From: Actinomadura sp. KC06
GTDB taxonomy: Bacteria > Actinomycetota > Actinomycetes > Streptosporangiales > Streptosporangiaceae
Direction: 5' to 3'
Assembly (NCBI RefSeq): GCF_004348735.1
Contig: NZ_SMKT01000040.1
Coordinates: forward strand, 1 to 59,869
Length of the DNA stretch: 59,869 nt
The translations under genes and the position numbers were made by a program. Positions 16,857 to 25,910 of the stretch are shown here, in pieces; position 1 is the stretch's first letter, and every line of letters starts with the position of its first letter. The notes beneath the pieces were generated by a model that worked only from the letters and a program-made list of their open reading frames with translations, made no database searches and had not been told where the DNA came from.

Positions 16857-18428
16857 CTAGGCGCAGGTGGTTCCGGCGGGCGGGACGGCCCCGTCGAGGA
16901 GGTAGGCGTTCACCCTCGCGCGGACGCACAGGTCGCCGGTGTCGTAGGCGCCGTGGCCCTCCCCCTGGAGGGTGAGGAGCGTCGCCCGTCCGCCCAGGGC
17001 CCTCGTCAGCGCGGGCGCCCACGCGTACGGGGTGGCCGGGTCGCCGGTATTGCCGACGACGAGGATCGGCGCGGCGGACGGGGCGGACACCTCACGGGCC
17101 GCGTCGTCGCCCTTCACCGGCCAGCCGGTGCATTGCAGCAGGGCCCATGCCATGGACGTCCCGAAGATCGGCGAGGCGTCCCGGAACGCGGGAAGGAGCC
17201 GCCGGACGTCGGCCGGGGTGTGGCGGTCGGTGCCGTCCGCGCAGGTGATCGCGGTGTTGGCGGCTGACAGGTTGCTGTACGTCCCGTCCTGCCTGCGGCC
17301 GTTCAGGACGTCGGCGAGCGCGAGCAGCAGCGAGCCGTCGCGGCGTTTGACGGCGTCGACGAGCCCCTGCGCGAGGTACGGCCAGGCGTCGCGGGAGTAG
17401 AGGGCGGCGGCGACGCCGGTCGTGCCGAGGCTCTGGGTGAGTTCGCGGCCGCCGGACGTCTTCAGCGGCCTGCGGTCGAGCCCGGCGAGGATCCGTGCCG
17501 TGGACCTCACGACGGACGGGCCGTCGTTGCCCAGCGGGCACGCCTTCGGGCCCAGCCGGGCGCAGGCGGCCCCGAAGGCGCCGAGGGCGCGCTGGAACCC
17601 CGCGGCCTGCTGCAGCGCGAGGTCCCTGCTGCCGATCTTGGTGTCGACGGCGGCGTCGAGGACGGCACGTCCGACCCGGCCGGGGAACCGGTGCGCGTAC
17701 GCGCCGCCGAGCCAGGTGCCGTAGGAAATGCCGAAGTAGTGCAGCTTCTCGTCGCCGAGCGCGACGCGGATCATGTCCAGGTCGCGGGCGGCGTTCAGCG
17801 TGCCGACATGCGGCAGCAGCCTGCCCGACCGCGCCTGGCACTGCTTGACGTAGGCTGCGCGGCCCCCGATGTACGCCTTCTCTTCGGCGGGGGTGTCGGG
17901 GCTGTCGTCCCGGGCGGTGATCTCGTCCAGCTGCCGGGCTCCGGCGCACGTCACCGGGGCGCTCCGCCCGACGCCGCGCGGGTCGAACCCGACCAGGTCG
18001 TAGCGGGCGCCGAGGTCGGAGTACTGCCCCGCGGCCTGCGCGAGCGCGCCGACGCCCTCGCCGCCGGGGCCGCCGAAGTTGAACACGAGCGAGCCGATGC
18101 GGCGCCGCGGCTCGGTGGCCGGAACCTTGATCAGCGCGATGCCGATCTTCTCGCCGGACGGCCTGGCATGGTCGAGCGGCACCCTGACCGTCGCGCAGCG
18201 GAACCCGGTGGGGGGCGGCGCGGTTCCCGGGGGCGGCGACGGGAGGCCCGTGCATCGCTTCCATTCGGGCGGACGGACGCCCGCGGCCGATATGCTCATC
18301 ACTGCCGCATGGCCCTTACGCGTACTTCCGGCGGCATGTGTACTTCCTGAGGCGTACGCCAGACCAGAAGCGGCCAACGCGGTGGCACCGACTACCGCAA
18401 TGCCAGGTATCGCCCTAAAGCGGGCCAT
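16857..18428 (-). CDS. Secreted alpha/beta-hydrolase, TAP-like (tripeptidyl aminopeptidase family)
   Basis: The 523-residue protein has an N-terminal signal sequence (IPGIAVVGATALAASGLAYA). It also has VFNFGGPGGEG with the HGGPG-like oxyanion region (116-124), the nucleophile Ser235 in GISYG, Asp463 in NTGDPATPY and His492 in GEGHGAY. The C-terminal TAP-like domain has paired cysteines. It belongs to the Streptomyces Tap / mycobacterial Hip1-like group of exported serine peptidases. It follows the GH3 gene region on the same strand but ends before the dre, so it is probably transcribed from its own promoter. The exact peptide substrate is unknown. Confidence 0.9.
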   Translation of the reverse strand: MARFRAIPGIAVVGATALAASGLAYASGSTHAAGSTRKGHAAVMSISAAGVRPPEWKRCTGLPSPPPGTAPPPTGFRCATVRVPLDHARPSGEKIGIALIKVPATEPRRRIGSLVFNFGGPGGEGVGALAQAAGQYSDLGARYDLVGFDPRGVGRSAPVTCAGARQLDEITARDDSPDTPAEEKAYIGGRAAYVKQCQARSGRLLPHVGTLNAARDLDMIRVALGDEKLHYFGISYGTWLGGAYAHRFPGRVGRAVLDAAVDTKIGSRDLALQQAAGFQRALGAFGAACARLGPKACPLGNDGPSVVRSTARILAGLDRRPLKTSGGRELTQSLGTTGVAAALYSRDAWPYLAQGLVDAVKRRDGSLLLALADVLNGRRQDGTYSNLSAANTAITCADGTDRHTPADVRRLLPAFRDASPIFGTSMAWALLQCTGWPVKGDDAAREVSAPSAAPILVVGNTGDPATPYAWAPALTRALGGRATLLTLQGEGHGAYDTGDLCVRARVNAYLLDGAVPPAGTTCA

Positions 18429-18653
18429 TCGTCCCCCCGTTCGTGTCGCGGGGGGCGACCCTGATCTACCCCGGGCCTCCTATGCTGACTCCTGATCAAC
18501 TCCACAGGCTCCACACGGGGGGAGCCGGGAGGGGGAGGCGTCCCCGGGGCCCATCCCCCGAAAGTCCGGATACCGCATCAGGGTCGTACTACTCAAGTCT
18601 GAGATGAAGACCATTCGTCGCGGTGATCTCAATTAGGGGGCCGTGCGGCAAAG

Positions 18654-19583
18654 ATGGATACCATGGCTCAACCGCCCCCCAAAGCAGCGGCCGCGACGAA
18701 GCGGCGACGGGTGCTCACCGCTCCTCCGGTGTGGCGTGAGCTTCTTCTGGTCGTCCTCTTCTATACCGGCTATACGCTGACGCGCATCGTCCTGGTTCAG
18801 GACGGCACGGGGCCCGCCTTCGCCCACGCCGACCAGATCCTCGGCGTAGAGCGCTACCTGGGGCTGGACGTTGAGCTTCATCTCAACCAGACGTTGCTGT
18901 CGGTGCCCTGGCTGGCACGCGCCGCGAACATCTTCTACGCCACGATGCATTTCATCGTGACGCTCGGCGTCGTCGTCTGGCTGTACCGCTACCGGCCGGA
19001 ACACTACCGGTGGCTCCGCACCTCGATCATGATCGCCACCGGCATGGCGCTGATCGGCTTCTGGCTGTACCCGCTGGCCCCGCCGCGGTTCCTGCACAGC
19101 GAGGGCTTCGTCGACCCGGTGACCGCGCTGCACTCGCTCGGCCTGTACGCCAGCGACGCGTCCGGGACGCTCACCAACCAGTACGCGGCGATGCCGTCCA
19201 TGCACGCGGGATGGTCGCTGTGGGTCGGGATCGTCGTGGTCAAGCTCGCCACGCAGAAATGGGCCAAGGCGCTCGGCGCGCTCTACCCCGTCACGACCGT
19301 GTACGTGATCCTCTCCACCGCCAACCACTACGTGCTGGACGCGGTGGCCGGGTTCGCCCTGGTCGGCGGCGCGGCGTGGCTGTCCTGGGTCCTCTACGTC
19401 AGGCATCCCGAACCGATCATCATGATGCGGGCCCGCATCGCGCACGGCATCGCGAGCCGCGTCCGCCGGGGCGCCGGCGAACCGTCCCCCGGCCACGTCC
19501 CCAGCGCGGCCGCCGGCGTCACCGCCGCCAGTGGAGCCACGCGCTCCTCGTACAACTCTGGTCGTACATCGCAGCCCGCTTAG
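18654..19583 (+). CDS. PAP2-superfamily membrane phosphatase / inositol-phosphotransferase-like
   Basis: The 309-residue protein has about six hydrophobic helices and the conserved residues of the PAP2 fold: PLAPPRF, PSMHAGWSLW containing the Ser-x-His pair, and NHYVLDAVAG with the second His and Asp. This arrangement is that of the AUR1/IPT-like PAP2_3 subgroup, which acts on lipid phosphates in the membrane. The C-terminus is a basic, Ser/Ala-rich tail. Either ATG 18654 or 18663 may be used. The 225-nt leader contains TGAGAT/ATCTCA inverted arms (18600-18605 and 18626-18631). It is convergent with glnE. Confidence 0.87.
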   Translation: MDTMAQPPPKAAAATKRRRVLTAPPVWRELLLVVLFYTGYTLTRIVLVQDGTGPAFAHADQILGVERYLGLDVELHLNQTLLSVPWLARAANIFYATMHFIVTLGVVVWLYRYRPEHYRWLRTSIMIATGMALIGFWLYPLAPPRFLHSEGFVDPVTALHSLGLYASDASGTLTNQYAAMPSMHAGWSLWVGIVVVKLATQKWAKALGALYPVTTVYVILSTANHYVLDAVAGFALVGGAAWLSWVLYVRHPEPIIMMRARIAHGIASRVRRGAGEPSPGHVPSAAAGVTAASGATRSSYNSGRTSQPA

Positions 19584-19620
19584 CCCGCGGGCCCGCAGCC
19601 TCGCCCAGTCCGCAAGTTCG

Positions 19621-22600
19621 CTAGTCCGCGCCGTAGAAGACCCGGTCGACGACCGTGCGGGCACGGCGGGCGTGGCGGCGGTAGTCCTCCAGGAGATCGC
19701 CGGTCCCGGGATAGCCGAGGACGCGGGCGACGGCCGTGCGCTCCCGGTGATGATCGCTGGGCAGCAGGTCGGACGCGCGGCCCCGGACCAGCATGATCGA
19801 GCCGCGGATGCGGGTGGCGAGGCACCACGCCTCGGTCAGGACGGCGGCGTCCTCGGCGTCCAGCAGCCGGGCCTCGACCGCCGCGTCGAGCGCGTCCAGG
19901 GTCCGGGTCGTGCGCAGGCCGGGGACCTCGTGGGCGTGCCGGAGCTGGAGGAGCTGCGCGACCCATTCCACGTCCGCGAGCCCGCCGGGGCCTAGCTTGG
20001 TGTGCAGCCGCCGGTCGACACCGCGCGGGAGCCGTTCGGACTCCATCCGCGCCTTCAGCCGCCGGATCTGCCGGACGGCGTCGTCGTCGATGCCGCCGTC
20101 CGGCCACCGGACCGGGTCGATCAGGGCGCGGAACCGGTCGCGCAGCCCCTGGTCGCCGATCAGCGGGTCGGCGCGCAGCAGCGCCTGCGCCTCCCAGGGC
20201 TCCGACCAGCGGGCGTAGTAGGCGGCGTAGGACGCCAGCGTCCGGACGAGCGGCCCCTGCCGCCCCTCGGGACGCAGGTTCGGGTCGATCTCCAGCGGCG
20301 GGTCGGGCGCGGGGAGGGAGAGCAGGCGGCGCAGCTCCTCGGCGACGGCGTGCGCGGCGCGTCCCGCGGCCCGCTCGTCCGCGCCGGGCTCCGGGTCGTG
20401 GACGAACATGACGTCGGCGTCGCTGCCGTAGCCGAGCTCGTGCCCGCCGAACCGGCCCATCGCGACGACCGCCAGCCGTGTCGGAAGCGGCTCCCCTGAA
20501 CCGGTCTCGAACTTGTTGACGGCGGCCTGGAGCGCGGCCTCGACGGTGACGGCGGCGATGTCGGTGAGGGCCTCCCCGACCGTCCGGACGTCCACGAGGC
20601 CGAGCAGGTCGGCGACCGACACCCGGAACAGCTCCCGGCGGCGCTGCGCCCGCACCGCCGCGACCGCCTCCTCCGCCGCAGACCCCGCTGTCCCGGCAGA
20701 CCCTGCTGTCCCGGCAGACCCCGCTGCCCCGCCAGACCCCGCAGACCCCCCGGAGCCCGCAGACCCGGGGCCAGAGCCCGCAGGCCCGCCGGAGCCCGCG
20801 GGCGCCCCGCGGGAGTCCCAGTGGCGGCGGACGACGGCTAGGGCCTCCGCGCGCACCGTCCCGAACGGGCGCGGGGACAGCCCGGCGTCGGAGCCCAGCA
20901 GCGCGACCGCCTCCGGGGCGCGCAGCAGCAGGTCGGTGGCGTAGCGGCTGGAGCCGAGGATCCACGCCATCCGCTCGGCGATGGTCACCTCGTCCCGCAG
21001 CAGCCGCAGGTACCAGGGGGTGGTGCCGAGCGCGTCGCTGACCTGCCGGAACCCGAGCAGGCCCGCGTCCGGGTCGGGGGCGTCGGCGAACCAGCCGAGC
21101 ATGACCGGCAGCAGCGTCCGCTGGATCGCGGCGCGCCGCGACACACCGGAGGTGAGCGCCTCGATGTGGCGGAGCGCGCCCGCCGGGTCGGCGAAGCCGA
21201 GCGCCTCCAGCCGGGCCCCCGCAGCGGCCGGGGTGAGCCGCGCCTCCTCGCCGGGCAGCCGCGCCACGGCCAGCAGCAGCGGCCGGTAGAACAGCTTCTC
21301 GTGGATGCGGCGGACCTCGCGGGCGTGCCGCCGCCAGAGCGCGGTGAACTCCTTGACCGGGTCGGGGCGCAGGCCGAGGGCGCGGCCGAGGCGGCGCAGG
21401 CCGTCCTCGTCGTCCGGGACGAGATGCGTCCGCCGCAGCCGGTGAAGCTGGACGAGATGCTCCACGCGCCGCAGGAACCGGTACGCCGACGACAGTGCCG
21501 ACGCGTCGTCGCGTCCGACGTAGCCGCCCCGCGACAGGTCGTCGAGCGCGTCGAGGGTGGCGCGGGCGCGGAGCGTCTCGTCGGACCGGCCATGGACGAG
21601 CTGCAGCAGCTGCACCGAGAACTCCACGTCCCGGAGCCCGCCGGGGCCGAGCTTGAGCTGCCGTTCCGAGTCGGCGGTGCGCTGGTTCAGGTCGGCCTCG
21701 ACGCGGCGGCGCATCGCCTGGACGTCCTCGACGAAGCTCTCCCCCTCGGCCGCGTCCCACACGATCGGGGCGATCATGTCGATGTAGCGGGCGCCGAGCT
21801 CCGCGTCGCCCGCGACCGGACGGGCCTTCAGCAGCGCCTGGAACTCCCAGGTCTTGGCCCAGCGCTCGTAGTAGGCGCGGTGGCTGGCGAGGGTCCGCAC
21901 CAGCGGGCCCGCCTTGCCCTCCGGGCGGAGCGCCGCGTCCACCTCCCACAACGCGCCCTCTTCGGTGCTGGACGAGCAGGCCCGCATCATCGCCGAAGCC
22001 AGGCGCGTCGCGGTGCGCAGCGCCGCCTGCTCGGGCTCTCCCTCGCGCGCCTCCGCCACAAAGATCACGTCGACGTCGCTGACGTAGTTCAGCTCGCGGC
22101 CGCCGCACTTGCCCATGCCGATCACGGCGAGACGGCATGTCGAGTGCTCGGGGACGTCGGCGCGCGCGATCGCGAGGCCCGCCTCCAGCGCGGCGGCGGC
22201 GAGATCGGCCAGCTCGGCGGCCACGACGGCGATGTCCGCAAGGCCGGTCAGGTCGCGTCCCGCCAGCGCCAAGAGCCGCCTTCGATACGCGACGCGCAGC
22301 GCGACGAGCGTCTCCTGACAGGACCCGGACGCCACGGGCTCCCCGTCGCCCGGATCGGCGCCGACGGCGGCCAGCAGATCCTCGCGGGGATGCCCGGCCG
22401 GGGCGTCCTGATCGTCGCGCAGGACCCGCCAATGCTCCGGATGCCGGACGAGGTGATCGCCCAGCGCGGCGCTCACCCCGAGGACGGCCGTGATCCGCTC
22501 CCGCGTCCCGGGCTCCCCGGCGAGGGCCTCCCGCAGCTCGCCGCCGACTCCCTTCCCGTCGGCGGACGGCAGCAGCCGGAGCAGCCCGTCCAGCGCGAGA

Positions 22601-22773
22601 TCGGGGTCGGCGGTGCCGCCGAGGGCGTCGAGAAGATCGTCGCCGGGCCGGATGCCGGCGCCCGACTCCGCGTCCAGCAGGAGCCGCTCGGCGCGGGCGG
22701 CGTCGGTGAAGCCGAGCCGCGCCAGGCGCCCGGCGAGGGACGAGCGGCGCTCGGGAGTGCGGGACTCGGTCAC
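19621..22773 (-). CDS. glnE: Bifunctional glutamine synthetase adenylyltransferase/adenylyl-removing enzyme GlnE
   Basis: GlnE attaches AMP to, and removes it from, glutamine synthetase. The 1050-residue protein shows two related nucleotidyltransferase halves: GMGKCGGRELNYVSDVDVIF (about 216-236; adenylyl-removing half) and MGRFGGHELGYGSDADVMFV (about 771-791; adenylylating half). Each keeps its Asp-x-Asp metal pair. Each half is followed by the conserved KLGPGGLxDVE segment. A Gly-Ser-Ala-rich linker of about 45 residues (about 652-698) joins the halves. Its target Tyr402 is present in GlnA1 in this window. It lies 27 nt downstream of glnA2 and is probably co-transcribed with it. Confidence 0.97.
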   Translation of the reverse strand: MTESRTPERRSSLAGRLARLGFTDAARAERLLLDAESGAGIRPGDDLLDALGGTADPDLALDGLLRLLPSADGKGVGGELREALAGEPGTRERITAVLGVSAALGDHLVRHPEHWRVLRDDQDAPAGHPREDLLAAVGADPGDGEPVASGSCQETLVALRVAYRRRLLALAGRDLTGLADIAVVAAELADLAAAALEAGLAIARADVPEHSTCRLAVIGMGKCGGRELNYVSDVDVIFVAEAREGEPEQAALRTATRLASAMMRACSSSTEEGALWEVDAALRPEGKAGPLVRTLASHRAYYERWAKTWEFQALLKARPVAGDAELGARYIDMIAPIVWDAAEGESFVEDVQAMRRRVEADLNQRTADSERQLKLGPGGLRDVEFSVQLLQLVHGRSDETLRARATLDALDDLSRGGYVGRDDASALSSAYRFLRRVEHLVQLHRLRRTHLVPDDEDGLRRLGRALGLRPDPVKEFTALWRRHAREVRRIHEKLFYRPLLLAVARLPGEEARLTPAAAGARLEALGFADPAGALRHIEALTSGVSRRAAIQRTLLPVMLGWFADAPDPDAGLLGFRQVSDALGTTPWYLRLLRDEVTIAERMAWILGSSRYATDLLLRAPEAVALLGSDAGLSPRPFGTVRAEALAVVRRHWDSRGAPAGSGGPAGSGPGSAGSGGSAGSGGAAGSAGTAGSAGTAGSAAEEAVAAVRAQRRRELFRVSVADLLGLVDVRTVGEALTDIAAVTVEAALQAAVNKFETGSGEPLPTRLAVVAMGRFGGHELGYGSDADVMFVHDPEPGADERAAGRAAHAVAEELRRLLSLPAPDPPLEIDPNLRPEGRQGPLVRTLASYAAYYARWSEPWEAQALLRADPLIGDQGLRDRFRALIDPVRWPDGGIDDDAVRQIRRLKARMESERLPRGVDRRLHTKLGPGGLADVEWVAQLLQLRHAHEVPGLRTTRTLDALDAAVEARLLDAEDAAVLTEAWCLATRIRGSIMLVRGRASDLLPSDHHRERTAVARVLGYPGTGDLLEDYRRHARRARTVVDRVFYGAD
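20683..20815 (-). repeat. Degenerate short tandem repeats coding the GlnE linker
   Basis: Imperfect units around GCAGACCCCGC and CTGTCCCGGCAGACC repeat within the glnE frame. They encode the flexible series of AGSGG, AGSAGT and similar units between the two catalytic halves. The frame is kept throughout. Confidence 0.75.
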
Positions 22774-22800
22774 GGGTCCACCGTAATCCGGCTCCCCTGG

Positions 22801-24162
22801 TCAGAGGACGGCGAGAAGGCGCTTCCGCTCGAACTCGGTCACCTGGCGCCGGTAGTCCTCCCATTCCTGCCGTTTGTTCCGCAGGAAGAAGTCGAAGACG
22901 TGCTCCCCCAGGATGTCGGCCACCAGCTCGCTGCGCTCCATCGCGTGGATCGCCTCGTCCAGGTCCTGCGGGAGCGGCTCGATGCCGAGGGCGCGCCGCT
23001 CGGCGACGGTGAGGGCCCACACGTCGTCCTCGGCGCCCGGCGGCAGCTCGTAGCCCTCTTCGATGCCCTTCAGCCCAGCGCCGAGGATCGCCGCGAACGA
23101 CAGGTAGGGGTTCGCCGCCGTGTCCAGCGACCGGAACTCGATGCGGGTCGAGTGGCCCTTGTGCGGCTTGTACATCGGGACGCGGACGAGCGCCGACCGG
23201 TTGTTGTGCCCCCAGCAGATGTAGGACGGCGCCTCTCCCCCGGCCCCGGCCGCGGACCCGACGTTGCCCCACAGCCGCTTGTAGGAGTTGACGAACTGGT
23301 TGCACACCGCCGTGATCTCCGACGAGTGGCGCAGCAGCCCGGCGATGAACGCCCGCCCGACCTTGGACAGCTTGTACTCCGCGCCCGGCTCGTAGAACGC
23401 GTTGCGGTCGCCCTCGAACAGCGACATGTGCGTGTGCATGCCGGACCCGGGGTGCTCGGTGAACGGCTTCGGCATGAAGGACGCGTGCACGCCCTGCTCC
23501 AGCGCGACCTCCTTCATCACCAGCCGGAACGTCATGATGTTGTCGGCGGTGGTGAGCGCGTCGGCGTACCGCAGGTCGATCTCCTGCTGGCCGGGGGCGC
23601 CCTCGTGGTGGCTGAACTCCACCGAGATGCCCATCGCCTCCAGCATCGTGATCGCGTTGCGGCGGAAGTCGTGCGCGGCGCTGTGCGGGGTGTGGTCGAA
23701 GTAGCCGCCCGCGTCCGCCGGCTCGGGCTCGCGGCCGTCCTCCGGCTTGTCGTTGAGCAGGAAGAACTCGATCTCGGGGTGGGTGTAGAAGGTGAAGCCG
23801 AGGTCGGCGGCCCTGGCCAGCGCCCGCTTGAGGACATAGCGGGGGTCGGCGAAGCTCGGCGTCCCGTCCGGCATGAGGATGTCGCAGAACATGCGGCCCA
23901 CGCCGGGCGACTCCGACCGCCAGGGCAGCACCTGGAACGTGGACGGGTCCGGCTTGGCGATCATGTCGGCCTCGTACACGCGGGCGAAGCCCTCGATCGC
24001 CGACCCGTCGAAGCCGATCCCCTCGCCGAAGGCGCCCTCCAGCTCGGCGGGGGCGACGGCCACCGACTTCAGGAACCCGAGCACGTCGGTGAACCACAGC
24101 CGGATGAAGCGGATGTCGCGCTCCTCCAGCGTGCGCAGCACGAACTCCTGCTGACGGTCCAA
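22801..24162 (-). CDS. glnA2: Glutamine synthetase-like enzyme GlnA2 (GSI-alpha type, gamma-glutamylpolyamine synthetase candidate)
   Basis: The 453-residue protein has the glutamine synthetase fold motifs: IGFDGSAIEGFARV (49-62), HPEIEFF metal ligands, HHEGAPGQQE, KPFTEHPGSGMHTHMS and NNRSALVRVPMYKP. It lacks the adenylylation motif; where GlnA1 has DLYELPPEE it has DVWALTVAER, so GlnE should not modify it. Its place next to glnE matches glnA2 of mycobacteria and Streptomyces. In Streptomyces coelicolor GlnA2 glutamylates polyamines rather than ammonia, so polyamine use is a fair but untested inference here. The start ATG is followed by the standard family N-terminus (QQEFVLRTLEERDIRFIRLW). 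Confidence 0.93.
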   Translation of the reverse strand: MDRQQEFVLRTLEERDIRFIRLWFTDVLGFLKSVAVAPAELEGAFGEGIGFDGSAIEGFARVYEADMIAKPDPSTFQVLPWRSESPGVGRMFCDILMPDGTPSFADPRYVLKRALARAADLGFTFYTHPEIEFFLLNDKPEDGREPEPADAGGYFDHTPHSAAHDFRRNAITMLEAMGISVEFSHHEGAPGQQEIDLRYADALTTADNIMTFRLVMKEVALEQGVHASFMPKPFTEHPGSGMHTHMSLFEGDRNAFYEPGAEYKLSKVGRAFIAGLLRHSSEITAVCNQFVNSYKRLWGNVGSAAGAGGEAPSYICWGHNNRSALVRVPMYKPHKGHSTRIEFRSLDTAANPYLSFAAILGAGLKGIEEGYELPPGAEDDVWALTVAERRALGIEPLPQDLDEAIHAMERSELVADILGEHVFDFFLRNKRQEWEDYRRQVTEFERKRLLAVL

Positions 24163-24221
24163 GTCCCACTCCCTCGGTACTGCCTGCCGCTACGTCCTAC
24201 GTGGAAGTATGCCGCGCCGCT

Positions 24222-24260
24222 GTTACCGCGACGTTACGCGCGCACGTTCCATCAGAACGT
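24222..24260. promoter_or_regulatory. Candidate regulator site upstream of glnA2
   Basis: Two elements lie in the 123-nt gap before glnA2: GTTAC-n6-GTTAC (24222-24237) and the inverted repeat ACGTTC-CATCA-GAACGT (24244-24260). The first resembles GlnR a-type half-sites but lacks the b half. The second could be an operator of an unknown regulator. Confidence 0.35.
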
Positions 24261-24285
24261 TCCCGCTGACCGGAAGATATCCGAC

Positions 24286-25086
24286 TTATTCGCCCTCTCC
24301 GACCCGTGCCGCCGCCGGATCGAGGACGCGGGACAGGAACGTCCGCGTCCGCTCGTGGGACGGGTCGTCGATCACCCGCGCGGGCGGGCCCTCCTCGACG
24401 ACCGCGCCGGCGTCCATGAACACGACCCGGTCGGCGACCTCGCGGGCGAAGCTCATCTCGTGGGTGACGACGAGCATGGTCATCCCCTGCTCCGCCAGCC
24501 CGCGCATGACGCCGAGGACGTCGCCGACCAGCTCCGGGTCCAGCGCGGACGTCGGCTCGTCGAACAGCATCACCTCGGGCCCCATCGCCAGCGCCCGCGC
24601 GATCGCGACGCGCTGCTGCTGCCCGCCCGACAGCTGCGCCGGATAGGAGCCGATCTTGTCGGCGAGCCCGACGCGCTCCAGGTTCTCCCGCGCGATCCGC
24701 TCGGCCTCCGACTTGTCCCGCTTCAGCACCTTCCGCTGCGCGATCATGACGTTGCCGAGGGCCGTGAGATGCGGGAACAGGTTGAACGACTGGAACACCA
24801 TGCCGATGCGGCGGCGGACGGCGTCGATGTCGACGTCGGGGTCGGTGACGTCCGCGCCGACGACCCGGACCGTCCCGGACGTCGGCTCCTCCAGCAGGTT
24901 GACGCAGCGCAGCAGCGTCGACTTGCCCGACCCGGACGGGCCGATCACGCAGACGACCTCGCCCGGCTCGACGCGGAAGTCGATGCCGCGCAGCACCTCG
25001 TTCGTCCCGAACGACTTGCGCAGCCCGCTGATCTCGATCGCGCCGTGCCCGTCCGGCTCCCCGGCCTTCTTGTCCAAGCTGGTCAT
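24286..25086 (-). CDS. Polar amino-acid ABC transporter, ATP-binding subunit
   Basis: The 266-residue protein has Walker [10 protein letters not shown] (49-57), the Q-loop region [13 protein letters not shown], the ABC signature LSGGQQQR, Walker B VMLFDEPT and the switch histidine in VVTHEMSF. The pattern is that of GluA/GlnQ-type ATPases for polar amino acids. Its ATG overlaps the permease stop as ATGA (25083-25086), so the two are coupled. It energises the adjacent permease at the inner face of the membrane. Proximity to glnA2 suggests glutamate, glutamine or a related substrate, which the sequence cannot prove. Confidence 0.95.
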   Translation of the reverse strand: MTSLDKKAGEPDGHGAIEISGLRKSFGTNEVLRGIDFRVEPGEVVCVIGPSGSGKSTLLRCVNLLEEPTSGTVRVVGADVTDPDVDIDAVRRRIGMVFQSFNLFPHLTALGNVMIAQRKVLKRDKSEAERIARENLERVGLADKIGSYPAQLSGGQQQRVAIARALAMGPEVMLFDEPTSALDPELVGDVLGVMRGLAEQGMTMLVVTHEMSFAREVADRVVFMDAGAVVEEGPPARVIDDPSHERTRTFLSRVLDPAAARVGEGE

Positions 25087-25910
25087 CGGGCCTCCCGCTG
25101 CCGCGCCTCCAGCCGCCGGGCCAGCAGGCTCAGCGGGATCGTGATGAGCAGATAGCAGATGCCGGCCACGATGATCGGGGTGGTGTTGCCGACCTGCCCC
25201 GCCAGGTCGCGGCCGAACTTGGTGAGCTCCCGCTCCTCCAGCGTGATGCCGAGGAACAGCACGAGCGAGGAGTCCTTGCAGAGCAGCACCAGCTGGTTGG
25301 TGAGCGGCGGGATGATGATCCGGAACGCCTGCGGGATGATGATCGACCACATCGCCCGGGGATAGGACATGCCGAGCGACCGCGCCGCCTCCATCTGGCC
25401 CTTCGGCACGGCGACGATCCCGGCCCGGATCGTCTCGGCCATGTACGCGGCGGCGGCGAGGCCCAGGGAGAGGCCCGCCTGGCCCACCGCGCCGCCGGGG
25501 ATGTTCGTGCCGGGGAACGCCAGCGGCACGCCCACCCCCACGAAGATGAAGATCAGCAGCAGCGGCAGGCCGCGGAAGATCTCGATGTAGGCGGTCGCGA
25601 ACGCCCGGTACGGCGGGACGGACGACAGCCGCATCAGCGCGATCAGCAGCCCGCCGCCGAGGCCGAGCCCGAACCCGACCGCGGTGTAGACGGCGGTGTT
25701 GCGCAGACCGACCGTGATCACCTCGGGGAAAAGGCCCTTGGCGACCTCCCAGTTGGCGAAGTTGTGCTGCAGCGTGCCCCAGTCGGCCAGCACGATCGCC
25801 AGCACGACGACGACGATGAACAGCCCGTACTGCCCGCCGAGCGAGAGCTGCCGGCGGCGGCGCCGGGACATGCCGCCCGGCGCCGCCGTCTTCATAGGCT
25901 CCGCCGTCAC
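25083..25910 (-). CDS. Polar amino-acid ABC transporter, permease
   Basis: The 275-residue integral membrane protein has a basic N-terminus (RRRRRQ), about five to six helices, and the HisM/GlnP-type cytoplasmic EAA loop in [33 protein letters not shown] and [11 protein letters not shown] are typical of His/Glu/Gln permeases. Its GTG start overlaps the stop of the binding-protein gene as GTGA (25907-25910). An internal ATG at 25895 is an alternative. A single permease gene in the operon suggests a homodimeric channel. Confidence 0.93.
   Translation of the reverse strand: MTAEPMKTAAPGGMSRRRRRQLSLGGQYGLFIVVVVLAIVLADWGTLQHNFANWEVAKGLFPEVITVGLRNTAVYTAVGFGLGLGGGLLIALMRLSSVPPYRAFATAYIEIFRGLPLLLIFIFVGVGVPLAFPGTNIPGGAVGQAGLSLGLAAAAYMAETIRAGIVAVPKGQMEAARSLGMSYPRAMWSIIIPQAFRIIIPPLTNQLVLLCKDSSLVLFLGITLEERELTKFGRDLAGQVGNTTPIIVAGICYLLITIPLSLLARRLEARQREAR

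Noticed and set aside
19580..24169. A 1529-codon open frame on the minus strand across glnE and glnA2.
   Set aside because: It is in a different frame from both genes and is an Arg/Gly/Pro-rich by-product of high GC. The two real genes there have complete family motifs.
21166..25155. A 1329-codon plus-strand open frame antisense to glnE, glnA2 and the ABC ATPase.
   Set aside because: Its composition is typical of an antisense shadow in high-GC DNA, with no domain and no ribosome site. The opposite strand has well-supported genes.
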